Assembly: GCA_033239525.1 (NCBI GenBank)
Contig: BSYO01000016.1
Location: forward strand, 1,054,001-1,118,000
DNA: 64,000 bases
Reading direction: 5' to 3'
Source: Nepenthes gracilis
Lineage: Eukaryota; Streptophyta; Magnoliopsida; Caryophyllales; Nepenthaceae
Shown: positions 24,201 to 35,575 of the stretch, one piece after another
Numbering within the stretch: the stretch's first letter is position 1
Layout: each line of letters starts with the position of its first letter
Notes under the pieces: generated by a model
Told to the model about the DNA's origin: nothing
The model's input: only the letters and a program-made list of their open reading frames with translations
Database searches by the model: none
Made by a program: the position numbers and the translations under genes

Positions 24201-25837
24201 ATGTTCTGGGACCTTGGAAAGAAGTAGTAAGTTCTAAAATTGGAGCACTTCAATAAACGTGGGAAAAAAAAAACCAAGTACTCCAATTCTAAACTGTAAT
24301 TTGCCTTGTCAAATAATCTTCAGCAACACAGAGCAAGACCTGTTCAATGCAATGGGCTCCATGTACGCAGCGGTTCTGTTCATTGGAGTGCAAAACGCAT
24401 CGTCGGTGCAACCTGTTGTGGCTGTCGAAAGAACTGTGTTCTATAGAGAAAGGGCTGCCGGAATGTACTCGGCGTTGCCTTATGCCTTCGCTCAGGTAGA
24501 TCACATCACATGATAATAACCCTTTTTTTGGTAGTTTTACGCAGTTCTTTCAGCTAATTGATTTGCTCAAATGGCAACACCATCTTTAACTAGAAAAATC
24601 ACCAATTATCCTAACTATTAACAATCATTCCTTTCCCGAGAGAAAGCCTATAAGAAGAAAAGCCTTGTTGTGTGGGTTTTGAAATGGAAAGTAGACATTA
24701 GATCAAAGAACCATCCATAAGTTTCAAATAATTCTATTTTTTAGGAAAAATCCCGTCATTAGATTTTGTTAGACAAATCATAATCAAATAAAAAATATTA
24801 TTATATCTTAAAAACAATTCATATAAATTTATTTACTGACGAATATATAGTATTAAGGAAAGTGGCTTAAATATGTGCTACTAAGTATATTTTAAATTTA
24901 TTTTATATGATATGTCTGTATATTTAAAATTTATACAGTATGATTTGATATAAATTTTAAACACGAGACTTGTTTATGGATTTTAAAATACAATTAATAG
25001 TCATCAAGCTCCTCCCATTTGTCCATAATTTTTAATCTTTGAGGTGGGGTTTTTTTTTTTTTTAATGTAATATTCCTGACGAGTCTCGTCCGCTTGATTC
25101 TCAGGTGCTGATTGAGATACCGTATATCATGGCACAGGCTGCAGTATATGGTCTCATAGTGTATGCCATGATCGGATTCGATTGGACGGCGGCCAAATTC
25201 TTTTGGTATCTATTCTTCATGTTCTTCACTTTCCTCTACTTCACCTACTATGGCATGATGACGGTGGCCGTCACCCCGAACCAACACATCGCCGCCATTG
25301 TTGCCTCCGCCTTCTATTCTATTTGGAACCTCTTCTCAGGATTCATCATCCCAAGACCTGTAAGTTCCCATCACCGCCTTTTCAAATTGATTAATTTACA
25401 ATGCCTCGCGCCCCCGTCTTTTCTGCCTCTTTTGCCGTCCATTTATCGGGTAAATATTATGAATCCATTAGATTGATTCCAAGAAAACCAAAAACAGGTA
25501 AAAAAAATATATTTGAATGAAATTCTTTTCTTACATTTAATTTACAATGAAAATTACATTTTTGTTGTGTAAACAGAGCATTCCTGTATGGTGGAGATGG
25601 TATTACTGGATCTGCCCGGTTGCTTGGACATTGTACGGATTAGTTGCTTCGCAGTTCGGAAACGTACAGGCCAAGCTCACCGACAAGAACCAAACCGTGG
25701 AGAAATTCGTGAGAAGCTACTTCGGTTTCAAGCACGATTTCCTCGGTGCGGTTGCCGGCGTTGTCGTTGGGTTCGTGGTGTTATTCGCATTCATCTTCGC
25801 CTTCTCCATAAGATCCTTCAATTTTCAGAAGAGATAA
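15272..25837 (+). CDS. PDR1: Full-size ABCG/PDR transporter (pleiotropic drug resistance protein 1-like), 24 exons, 1454 aa
   Basis: Plant plasma-membrane ABC exporter of the PDR1/ABCG40 type; substrate not deducible. Exons: 15272-15603, 15798-15918, 17392-17480, 17934-18018, 18127-18286, 18445-18521, 18753-18806, 18910-19000, 19080-19381, 19482-19763, 19874-20187, 20789-20949, 21270-21373, 21454-21610, 21688-21807, 21885-22042, 22144-22476, 22557-22847, 22951-23034, 23134-23267, 23999-24226, 24324-24495, 25105-25359, 25577-25837. All junctions are GT/AG with compatible phases (4365 nt, no stop). NBD1: Walker [10 protein letters not shown] (187-195), signature ISGGQRKRV (326-334), Walker B VLLMDE (346-351). 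TMD1 about 530-775. NBD2: Walker [10 protein letters not shown] (901-909), variant signature LSTEQRKR (1008-1015), Walker B IIFMDE (1028-1033). TMD2 about 1190-1450, C-terminus FNFQKR. The length fits the family. The N-terminal [20 protein letters not shown] motif is the family hallmark. The exon 15/16 boundary is the least certain. Confidence 0.96.
18305..18340 (+). repeat. CTT-rich microsatellite in PDR intron 5
   Basis: About eight CTT triplets in the intron following exon 18127-18286. Polypyrimidine, with no coding effect expected. Confidence 0.8.
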
Positions 25838-27572
25838 GAACGACATGCGACTCCAACAATCGAAATCTCCTCAGAAATTTAAGGGTATGATCAATTCGTA
25901 TCATTTTGTAAGAAACTTGCAATATTTCGAGTTCATATTGAAGCTGAGTTAGGGTTTTTATATAATTTTTTGTAATTTTTTCTCTATTCAAATCATTGTG
26001 GTTTTATTAGATGTAATCAAAACCAGTGCGGGTCAGTCTTTGATGAAAAATTACAATCGTTAGGTCAGATTGGAGCGGGGGTGGTCAGATTGGAGTGGGG
26101 GTGGTCGCAGCAGCCCCTCCGACCCTATTTTGGCCGTCGGAATCCGACGGCCGGTATTTTTAAAAAAATTAAAAAAATAAAAAAATAATAAAAGTTATTT
26201 TTTTAATTAAATACAAAAAAATATAAAAATAAAAAAATAATATTAAACCTTTTTTTTATTATATTTATATGCCGCTATTGTATTTTTCCATCCAACGACT
26301 ACCCAGACGTCAGAGGGGCTACGATGCCCCTCCGCATTGCAGCCACCTCGAATTTGTCAGATTGGGTCAAGTTAGGGTCTGTTATTCAATCTAAAAATCA
26401 TAATCATGTTAATCTATTTTTAGAATTATGCCGATTCTGATATGATTTTTGAGTAATTTTTATTTAAAATATGGATATAAAGTATCTAAAATTATAATAA
26501 TTTCAAATGTACTATTTAGGCAAAAAAAAAAAACACTAGCTAAAAATTTATAAGTTTTTTTAAATAAATAATTTTTACATAAAAAATTATTAATTATATA
26601 AATATATTATCTATTGAGATAATTTTTTACTTGACATTTATTTAAAATAAAAGATATGTTTATGGCAAATTGTGATTCAGGCTATTTTTTTATAATGCCA
26701 ATTTATGTCTCATGTGGTATAAAATTTCAAGTACAAAAAGGCCCATGACCTGCTGTGTGATGTTCTTTTGATGGTTGCTCAAGTGAAATGGGCACAGAGC
26801 TCCGTGCAAATTTAACACTAGCAAAGTCTCCGCGGAGATTTTTGTAGAAGGTTCACACGAGAGATGCTCGAGCACAGCATTATCAACGAGTATCGTGTGA
26901 TTATTGCTTGAACAAAAGATCGATTTTTACGATGAAACTAAGTTCTTTTTTGTCTTGGCACAACGACAATCACCGTTTTCAGTTCATTCAAACAGATAGC
27001 AGTGTTAGGGAAGAGAATGAGAAATTGTTGCTACTCAATTGGGCACTGATTTATGTTCCATCCTGTTGGAGTTCAATCTAGATATACACTACTCGGTGTA
27101 GAAGAATAAAACCTGAACTTTTAATCAACCGTAACAATTAAACTCGTGAGTATAAAAAAATACAATGATTCAAAACGATTTAAACGTAAAACAATTTTTT
27201 TAGTGAAGAAAAAAATTATGAAACGAATTTAAAACATATCCACTATTAAAGTGTTGGTTATAAGTAACCCATCCGCAAACCCTTTATTATGATCTCGAAT
27301 GAATAATGATTGATTACAATCCATGTGAAAATGTACAACGAAAAATAAGAATAATTAAATAAAATATGCTCCAAAAATCCGCTCTAGAATAACATATCCG
27401 ATTTTGGTGAAGAACGAAATTCAAATCGAATCTCAATCGGATGCCAAACCTCTTCTTCTTCTCTCTTTTTCTCTTTTCTCACGCCGTTCAGCGCTCATTG
27501 TATAATATTTAATTTTGAAATACCCTAAAAATGCATCAGTGGTGCTTTTATACTACGAGGCGTGCTCGAGGG
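25838..27572. other. 3' UTR and intergenic DNA
   Basis: No second gene recognised. A 22-bp direct repeat (GTCAGATTGGAG-GGGGGTG twice) lies at about 26063-26103, followed by a CCGTCGGAATCCGACGG palindrome at about 26134-26150. About 27430-27572 has a CT-rich stretch that could belong to the repeat that follows. Confidence 0.5.
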
Positions 27573-27951
27573 GGCCTCAGGCATGGGCACCATTGGATTC
27601 AGTGCTCAAACGCTCGTCGTGCATCTCACACGAATATCGCACAACCTTCTCATGGTTATTCTTTTATTGTGGTACTCACAAGTAAGTAACCAAAATTCAA
27701 CACGTCGTTCATCGAATTAGGACATATTTTTTTAGATGTTATATGAAATATTTATCTTAGTTGTTTTTTCTCAAATGTTCTTGTATAATCAATCTATTTA
27801 AGGGATTATTTTAACCAGAACAAAGATACAAGGCCTGACATCTCTAATCCGTTTGCATAGCTATTGTATATGAAAAGAAATAAGAGTAGAAATCAGACCT
27901 ATGCAACACTAATAACATTTTATTGAAATAAGACACAGAGAAAATCAAATT
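27573..27951. repeat. Flanking repeat X, left copy
   Basis: Starts GGCCTCAGGCATGGGCAC and matches 42133-42481 in the same orientation, apart from a deletion of about 30 bp. The two copies bracket the second gypsy element. They could be LTR pieces of an older element in which the gypsy element sits, or a local duplication. Confidence 0.8.
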
Positions 27952-28404
27952 ACTATTGAACAAATTTTCAAATTTTAAAATTGTTTTTAATCATAATATT
28001 AATTTTTAAAATTTATTCTCAGCTTTTATATAATATCAATTTTTCTAATTGAAAAAGTACTCTCTGAATTGACTATATTCTGAATATAATGACTATACAA
28101 CGTGATATCAAAAAATTCTAAAAATATTGAAGTAAAAAATTAAATAAAAATCTATATAAATATTTTTTATATACATAAAATTGAGGGTAGCATGGATGCA
28201 GAAAGAGATAAAAAAATATATCAAAAATAACTTTTCATTCTTTTATTTTTTTAATTTTATATTTTCAATTCAGTTCTTAATATTTATTTACGTCAAAATT
28301 TAATATAGAAACTAGGACTATTTGAACCATCCTTTATATTAAATATTTTATCATTAACACATTTTAATCTTACATGTGAATATTATATGACTTGATTTAT
28401 GATT

Positions 28405-29311
28405 TTATGCATCCTGAATCTGAGTCTTGGACGAATTCAAGTTCAATTACTCCTTAGACTCGTGCTGACGTAGCATCCAATCTCCATCCTGCGTAGCTTG
28501 AATCATATATACCACAATAAAAGAAGAGAAGTAATAGAAAAACGGCAGGACTTACTTCTAAATTTATCCTCCGATACTCAAATCAATAATCTTTCTTCAT
28601 AAATGAAGAAGGTAAAGGCTGAATAAGTTAGGAATGATGCAGGGGAGGAAATTCGTGAGTCTAACTTGGAGGTACACTCGATGTGGAGTGACTTTAGGTT
28701 GTAATGCGACTTTTCATACCACTAGTTCGCTGGAAATCAACAGTGGGAAAAAGAATAACAATTGGTTGCTTGAAGAATGGATTTCTTTTGCGAGTTTGTA
28801 TGTAAGATAAAGCGTGCCTTTGGAGTGTATCCCTAGGCCTTTTTATACCTGTTGGACCTCGCCACCTTCCTTAGGTGGCAAGGCGGGTTTTCAGTCGTCT
28901 GAGGGAATTATTTTCATCCATCGAGGGGATGCGAGAGCCATTCAGGGCTGCAACGGACGGAAGGGAGGATTCCGCAGAGATGTTACAAGCCATGAATGTC
29001 GAAACTTCTATTGTGAGTCATGCGCTGATTTGGGGGCTTTTACACTGATTTGGGGGCTTCCGTTTCAGAGAAGGTTTCCATTCAGGGAGATTCTCAACGT
29101 CATGGCCAATTAGGGTAGATGACTCGTTGCACGCGGGAAAAGGTTCATGGGCCACTCCTAGTTTGGGCCTCATTCGGTTTGGGCTGCACTCAGTTGTCTG
29201 AAAGCCCTCTTCGGTTAATTGGGAGCGTTGATCGTCCTTTGGGGTCAGTGGGCCACGATTCCCATAGACCGATTGTCTCTTTGAGCCGGCTCACTCCAAC
29301 CGTCCCTATCA
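28405..29311 (-). repeat. 3' LTR of second gypsy element (907 bp)
   Basis: Aligns with 41372-42139. On the - strand it starts TGATAGGGACGG after the purine tract AATGGGGGGCTAG and ends near GGATGCAT; the outermost CA appears mutated (TTATGC on + at 28405). A TATA-like GTATAAAAAGG lies on the - strand at about 28834-28844. Confidence 0.85.
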
Positions 29312-29988
29312 CTAGCCCCCCATTCCAGTGGTCTAAATTTTCGACATCCGTATGCTCATGATGGGACACGACAAATTGTATTGTCTTCTCAGGTCTAACC
29401 CAAATTCCCTTTTTCAATGTTCTTGGTGTGACTCCTTTGTTTCCTGATTTTCTACATATTTACCAGGTTGGTTGTCCTTTGGCATTTAGCGTCCCGCTTA
29501 CGTGCTATAAATTGGGATCTTACAGCATTTCTTCGCATAATCTCTCTAGTTAATCGATGAAATGGTGCAGGAGCTTGTCATTGCTGCGAGGCTTGCAGCT
29601 CTGGCCACCAGCTCTAAGTTTAGACCGTTTGCGCTCTCTGTTGTCGTTGTCTCGAGTCATGGTGCTGGTCCGGCTTTGGTCCCCATTTTCATGTAGATGG
29701 CCGCTTTAGTTACTCCATTTCGTGCGGGTGGTTGCTGACAGGCTTTAAATACGCATTCAAATCTCGCTCTTTCGCTTGAGAGCTTGCTCAAATGGAGAAG
29801 GGCCTTCAAGACAGGCCACTTTCTTATATATTTTTCCATTTTTTTCCTTTTTCGTTACTGTTGTTTCGCTGTACATTCGTCTCTAAAGTTTGTGTAACTT
29901 GTAATGAGAAGGTTAATGAGAAAGCTAGCAACTGTTTATACAAACAATTCTTCCGTTGCCTTTCTGTCTTTTGTCTTTGTGCATACCC

Positions 29989-29989
<1 letters not shown>

Positions 29990-30076
<87 letters not shown>
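29990..30076 (+). repeat. (ATT)n microsatellite, about 29 units
   Basis: Uninterrupted ATT/TTA triplets inside the gypsy element between the 3' LTR and the 61-bp minisatellite. The apparent long Leu/Ile ORFs here are only this repeat. Confidence 0.97.
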
Positions 30077-30190
30077 GTGCTCCCAAATGGCTGAGGAGTT
30101 ATGGGCCCTAGCTGGGTAGCTTGACAGACAAAATAGCTGTAATCTTAGAGTGAAAATGGTCTTGTCAAAGAAAGCCGGGGACTGGTTAAC

Positions 30191-30830
30191 TGGCTTTCAT
30201 AGACAAAACCACTAGAATCCGAAGAGAGGGTAGATTCGGAATGTCAGCTGACCGGCTTCATTAACCAAACCATCGAAATCTGGAGAGCAAGTGGAGTCGG
30301 AATGGCAGTTGATCGGCTTCATTGACCAAACTGCTGGAGTCTGGAAAGCGGGGCGGAGCCGAAATGGCAGTTAACTGGCTTCGTGGACTAAACCTATGGA
30401 ATCCGAAGAAAGGGTGGAGCCAGAATGGTGATTGACCGACTTCGTTGACCAAACTGTTGGAATCCGGAGAGTGGGGCGGAGTCGGAATGGCAGTTGACCG
30501 ACTTCATTAACCAAATTACTGGAGTTTGGAGAGTGGGACGGAGCCGGAATGGCAGTTAATCGGTTTCGTGGACCAAATCGCTAGAATCCGGAGAGAGGGT
30601 GGAGCCGAAATGGCAGTTTATCAGCTTTGTTGACCAAACTGCTGGAATTCGGAGTGCGGGGCAGAGCCGAAATGGTAGTTGGCCAGCTTCGTTGACCAAA
30701 CTGTGAGAATCCTGATAAAGGCAGAGCCAGAATGGCAGTTTACCAGCTTCGTTGACCAAACCGCTGAAATTCGGTGAGAGGCAGAGCCGGAAGGGGAGTT
30801 GACAAGCTCCATTGACTAAGCCGCTAGGAC
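30191..30830 (+). repeat. 61-bp minisatellite, about 10.5 copies
   Basis: Each unit reads GGCTTCGTTGACCAAAC, then TGGAATCCGGAGAG, then GGAGCCGGAATGGCAGTTGACC with variation. About eight TTGACC/TTGACT hexamers (the W-box core bound by plant WRKY factors) occur in the array. It lies between the 3' LTR and the start of the antisense ORF, in front of that ORF. The apparent ORFs on the - strand here are repeat artefacts. Confidence 0.92.
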
Positions 30831-31183
30831 AACAAACTCGGTGATTTTGATATATTGTTTTACTCCGCCGCCAACTGGGGACTCGAAGAGTTGCTTAGCC
30901 ACCTGGGGACTCGCGTCTCTCTATTGCGACCCATCGTTTTTGCCATGTGTCATAGTAAAAAATTACCGTAATCTTGGCAATAAACGAGATGGGTGATATG
31001 ACTTTACCGAGCTTTTTTTGACTTCGACACATGTCCGACATGATTGCCGCGACTTTTCAAGGTACTGCTCCGTTTTGGCGGAGAAGACGTTTATAAAAGT
31101 TGAAGGCTAATTAAAATTTCCTTTTGCTTCCTCTTTTGCATCCATTTGAATCCGCTCTCTTGCCCTTTCCTCCACTTGTTTCC

Positions 31184-33510
31184 ATGGCAACCGCAGTCGA
31201 TGTGACTCACTCCGTTCTTGATTTCAGCGACATCAGGGCCCTTTACGCGTAGTACAACATTCTGACTTTCATCGTGTTTGTTGTTTTGGGAAAGCATAAT
31301 AGGCCTTGTTCCCCACCGGAGGGACACATTACAGTCTATGAGGCTCACTTGCGGAGTGGCTTCGTCTCCCCATTTTTGAGGAGCTGCTTAACATCTTTCA
31401 TGCCCTTAGTGTTCCTACCGCTAGGCTCCACGCGAATGCGGTGCGCTACCTATGTTCGCTATCTATGGAGGGGATAAGGGTTATTTTTAGGTTTTCACAG
31501 AGCAGGGATTGGATCTCGCTCTCTCCTAGGGAGTTATGCATCAGCCACTTTATTTACAAGTTCGTGAAGAATTGTAAAGACTGGTTCTTCCTCGTAAGGG
31601 TTTCTAATGATTGGCCCTTATCTAGGAATTGGGGTAACGTGTCTAAAATCCTCACTAGGAGGCCTTCACAAAAGGAGGTGGAGGCCGTTGAGCAACTTGT
31701 AGCATTGGTTCGAGCGCATCTGGACGAGTTTAGGAAGGACACGAATGAAGCACGATAGGGCTTGCTCCCCACCGAGGGACACATTACTTGTCTACAAAGC
31801 TCACTTGTAGAGTGGGCTTCGTCTCCCCATTCCTGAGGAGCTGCCCAACATCTTTCAGACCCTTGGCATTCCTACTGCAAGGCTCCACACGAATGTTGTG
31901 AGCTACATGTATTCGCTTTGCATATCCTCTGCCACCATTTGAGGATGCTATCTATGGAGGCGGTGAGGGTTATTTTTAGGTTTACACAGAGCGGGGATTA
32001 GATCTCACTCTTTTCCAGGGAGTTACGCATCAGCCATGTTATCTACGAGTCCGTGAAGAATTGAAAAAATGAATTCTTCTTTGTAAGGGTTTCTGACAAT
32101 TAGCCTAGAGTAGGATAACGTGCTTGAAATCCTCACTGGGAAGCCTTCATGAGAGGAGGTGGAGGCCGTTGAGCCACCTGTAGCATTGGTTCGGGCGCAT
32201 TTGGACGAGTTTAGGATGGACCACCTCGTGTCCCCTGAGGAGATCAAGCGAGCTCATTAGGGCCTGTGCTCGTCGACCCAGAAGGCAAAGACTCCTCCCC
32301 CCAGCACCATCAAGGCCTAAGAGGAAAATTGGGGCTATTGTAATTAGGGATCCTTCTGGTAGCCCCTCTTGGAAGCGGGTTGCACCAACTTTGCCTTCTT
32401 TCTCGTCTTCCACTACCACCGATTTTCACATGGCTAGGAGCTTGGAGGGCGTTAGCAAGCAGTCCTGGGTTGAGATGCCCATCACTATTTTGGATTTGGG
32501 CGTTACAGGAGTCATTGCCGAGGAAGCCTATCGTTGAGTTGCCGCCGTCCAGTGTTTCAGTGGCATCGGCTGTGCCGATGGAGGGAGATTCGGTGGAGCC
32601 AATAAGCAAAGAGCTAGCAGGACTGGTCATTGAGCAAACGACAGAATCGGTTGCCAGAGAACAGGCGAAATCGATGGCAACACCGCCGGCAGGGCTGGTG
32701 GATGCTGGTGAGATTAGTTTTTCTGCCGCCCTACTCCCTACAGCGACAGGCCTTTTGGATGTCACCTCTGTGGAGTCCTATGCGAAGGAAGCTCGTGTCG
32801 CCAATCAAATGATGGTTGCGGTAGAACTACTCCTGGAGGCTACCATGCTTAGCCTTCCAGTTAGCCCGTTGGAGGACCCCCCACATCTGTGCCTTGAGGC
32901 GCCTAAACCGGGTGGGAAGAAGCACAAATTTATCACTGTACTCCTTCGAAGAAGACTTCCTCTTTCCTTTCTATTCCATCGGCGTGGTTTAACATTTCTC
33001 CTCTTTTTTTTTGTTGGAATTACAGGATCAAAAGTTGATAAGTGTTGCAATAAAGGGCCTGCACTAGCGAACGAAAATGATTGATGAGTGGGAGGAGAAA
33101 ATTCTCCAACTATAGGGACTCCTTAGCCAATCCAGTGCGGTTGATCACAGGCCTAGCAAGACTGCGAGAAGGCTGCTGCCCTTAGGTCAGAGTTAGTTGA
33201 GCTAAAGGAGAGCTTGAGGAGGCTAGAGACTTGAGCTGTTAACTCTAAGAAACTAGCGAACGAATTTTGAATAAAGAATGCTAAGCTTAAGGGCGAGATG
33301 GCCACTTGTCTACGTCCAGAGGAAGTGAGCCAAGCGCTGAATGCTAGACTTTTGGAAGGCGTTCACCTCTGCAGATGAATTGTCACCATGATGGTCCTCG
33401 ACTTTCTAGTTGGCTTCACCAACCCCATGAACTATGTGGCTTTAGAGCGCGACCACCTGACCAACTTCTCCCAAGGTAGAGGGGAGCCCTCCTTGCGTCC
33501 TCCCATAAGC
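31184..33510 (+). pseudogene. Antisense ORF 1 of second Tat element, Transposase_28-like
   Basis: Opposite in strand to this element's pol. Starts ATG 31184 (MATAVDVTHS), stop near 31251, then SPPEGHITVYEAHLRSGF, PLGS-R and RVIFRFSQSRDW motifs that parallel the antisense ORF of the first element (VGYITVYEVHLKGGLRF; MFRFNQTLEW). An internal tandem duplication follows. About 32380-33084 is a Ser/Pro/Ala-rich open frame (234 aa). 33090-33500 reads heptad-like, Lys/Glu-rich stretches with stops and ends near ALERDHLTNF. Many stops; not functional. The shared domain in two independent elements supports a real element-encoded antisense protein. Confidence 0.65.
31298..32222 (+). repeat. Internal tandem duplication in antisense ORF (2 x about 460 bp)
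   Basis: About 31298-31755 is repeated at about 31757-32222, beginning at TTG-TCCCCACCG-AGGGACACATTAC and running to GACGAGTTTAGGA. Both copies hold the same Transposase_28-like segment, and both are now broken. Confidence 0.85.
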
Positions 33511-33984
33511 CCCTTGCTCTAGCCGGGACACTTTTTGTATTTTTTTGATTTTATTTTTCCTCCTTTGTATCATCCGTTTATATAGCAACATTCATTAATG
33601 AAAATAAAATCATTTCATAAATGTGCTACTTTCTCTGATTTTGTGCTGTTTTGCTCTTCTATGTTGGCCAGTCGGCCGAGCATGCTTACCTCTGTATCCA
33701 GCACCCATGTTGCATTTGGGTCGTCGCATGATGGGGGCCGTCATGACTTCATCTTTAACCATCGTAGATAGACAGCACGCTACCCAATGACATGACTTGA
33801 CATCTGTCATTGTGACACTACAGGCAAATTCAACCGGATGAAGACACGCATCACTTTGCACAAATGCAATGCAACCCTTAGATTTCTACTACGACGTCAC
33901 TTTTTGCAGAAGTTTTGCCTATTTAAGAGTGGCATCTCCTACAATTCTATTCACCACTTGCCCTCACGGGCCCCCTGCTTTCAC

Positions 33985-34738
33985 CATGACTAATGAAGAT
34001 ATGATTGATTTTTTAACTTTGATTGGTTTGGGATGGAAAGCGTCATCTTCACCTTCGCTATAGCCCTCCTCCGAAGAAGGGAGCAGCGATGGGAGGATGC
34101 AGACAGAGAATGGCGATGATGACTCTGTTGATGGGGTCGCCATCGAGGAAGGGAACCACCCGGGCCTTCCACAACTCAAACCCTAGGGTGTTTGGAGGGC
34201 AACTTCGTGCCCTAAGCCTGTTGATTTCTCTCGCCAGGTATGTCTGTTTCATTTCGTAGTCGCACAGATAATTGTTAGTCGTTCTCATTCACTTACTCCT
34301 TTTTTCACTTGTTAGCCTATGAGGATGCATCGCGGGTTGGACGATTTTCTTGTCTTCACAGGAGACAAAATTGATCATATGATGCAAGCTCAAACCAATC
34401 TCATGGTAGAGGAGATAGAGTGCTAAGTTAGTGTCACAGTTGGAGAAACACTGTAGAGTAAAACACGGGCTAACTACCTCGACCAGGCTCTATTGGAGTC
34501 TGACGCTAGGCTATAGGAAGTCTCTAGAGCACATGCCCAGGCTATGGAGAGGATTGCGACGCTTGAAAGTGAGTTGAGGATAAGGTTTAGTCTTGAGGAG
34601 GTAGCTCCCGCCCTGGAAGAGCTGTCCAGGACAAGGATCTATTTCAGTAGGAGGATCGTTTCCTTGGTAGACCCCCATTTCCCTATGGCGTTTTGGATTC
34701 AAGAAATGCTGGAGCTTCCCCCAATTAGAGTTGATTAA
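33985..34738 (+). pseudogene. Possible second antisense ORF of Tat element (coiled-coil remnant)
   Basis: After a spacer the same strand reads MTNEDMIDFLTLIGLGW (33985), an acidic stretch, then LDDFLVFTGDKIDHMMQ (about 34337) and HAQAMERIATLESELRIRFSLEE (about 34530), Leu/Glu-rich and coiled-coil-like, ending ELPPIRVD at 34738. Stops and frame changes throughout. I see no equivalent in the first element, where this interval is missing. Function unknown. Confidence 0.4.
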
Positions 34739-35149
34739 TACCTTGTCGGGTGTGGCCGAAGGCCTACGTCGCATCCCCCAAGGGACCCTCTATCTTCAGC
34801 CAGTCACTTATATGAATCGTAGGCGTAGATGACTTCTAGTATACACGGGGCCTTCAAATGCCCCTAAAAGCATATCTATGCTGTTTGATGTGCCCTGTGT
34901 GTTGTATATTTTTGTGAATATAAACCGGTAATATATACCTTCTCTTTTCTTTGATGATGTCTTTGTTTTTGAGGGCGGCGTCTAGGTCAGAATCTTGGGC
35001 GTCCTGCCTATTGTTGGAGTGCGCGGAACTCCTTCACACTTAACTTTGATTTATTAACTATTGCTGACTAACGATGCTATCTCCTGTGAGAGGTGGTCAT
35101 CCCATGAGTGCTGTGAAAGCCCCCTAAGGTTTTTTGTAAGATTATGAAT

Positions 35150-35375
35150 GGGCCGCTTAGATGGGATCAAGGTATAATCTGACCGCTTTGGACAGCTCAG
35201 TATGGGACCGAGGGTTAATCCGACCATTTAATTTGGTATAGAGGTTTAATCTGACCGCTTATGGGTCGCTTGATATGGAACCAAGGTTTCATCTGACCGC
35301 TTATGAGACACATGGTATGGGACCAAGGTTTAATCCGATCACGTACGGGCCTCTTAGTATGGGACCAATGTTTAA
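35150..35375 (-). repeat. 45-bp minisatellite next to pol end, about 4.5 copies
   Basis: Units contain (on +) TATGGGACC-AGGTTTAATC then TGACCGCTTATGGG. They lie about 200 bp past the pol stop, the same position as the 53-bp array in the first element; both contain a GCGGTC core on the pol strand. Confidence 0.82.
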
Positions 35376-35575
35376 CTACAGGTGGGCGAAAGCCCACTTG
35401 ACTTAGGGGTAGTAGAGGTCGTCTATTTTCATATAATTTAACGCAAGCATTCACATGAGAAAGAAAGAATAGAAACAACAGAAATACACGAAAAATAAAT
35501 TATTTTATTAAACCTGATTCAACATTACATGCAGTCTCTGGCACACGCATGACCTATCTTGGTTGAGTACAAACC

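Noticed and set aside
26134..26150. CCGTCGGAATCCGACGG palindrome as a terminator
   Set aside because: Plant Pol II genes do not use hairpin terminators, and it lies about 300 bp past the PDR stop without other signals.
29904..30119. Open frames of Leu/Ile runs over the ATT repeat
   Set aside because: They come from an uninterrupted trinucleotide microsatellite and have no flanking protein motif.
30261..30812. Repetitive - strand ORFs (VNEAGQLPFRL-type repeats)
   Set aside because: Translation of the 61-bp minisatellite in the frame without stops; unit lengths vary out of frame between copies.
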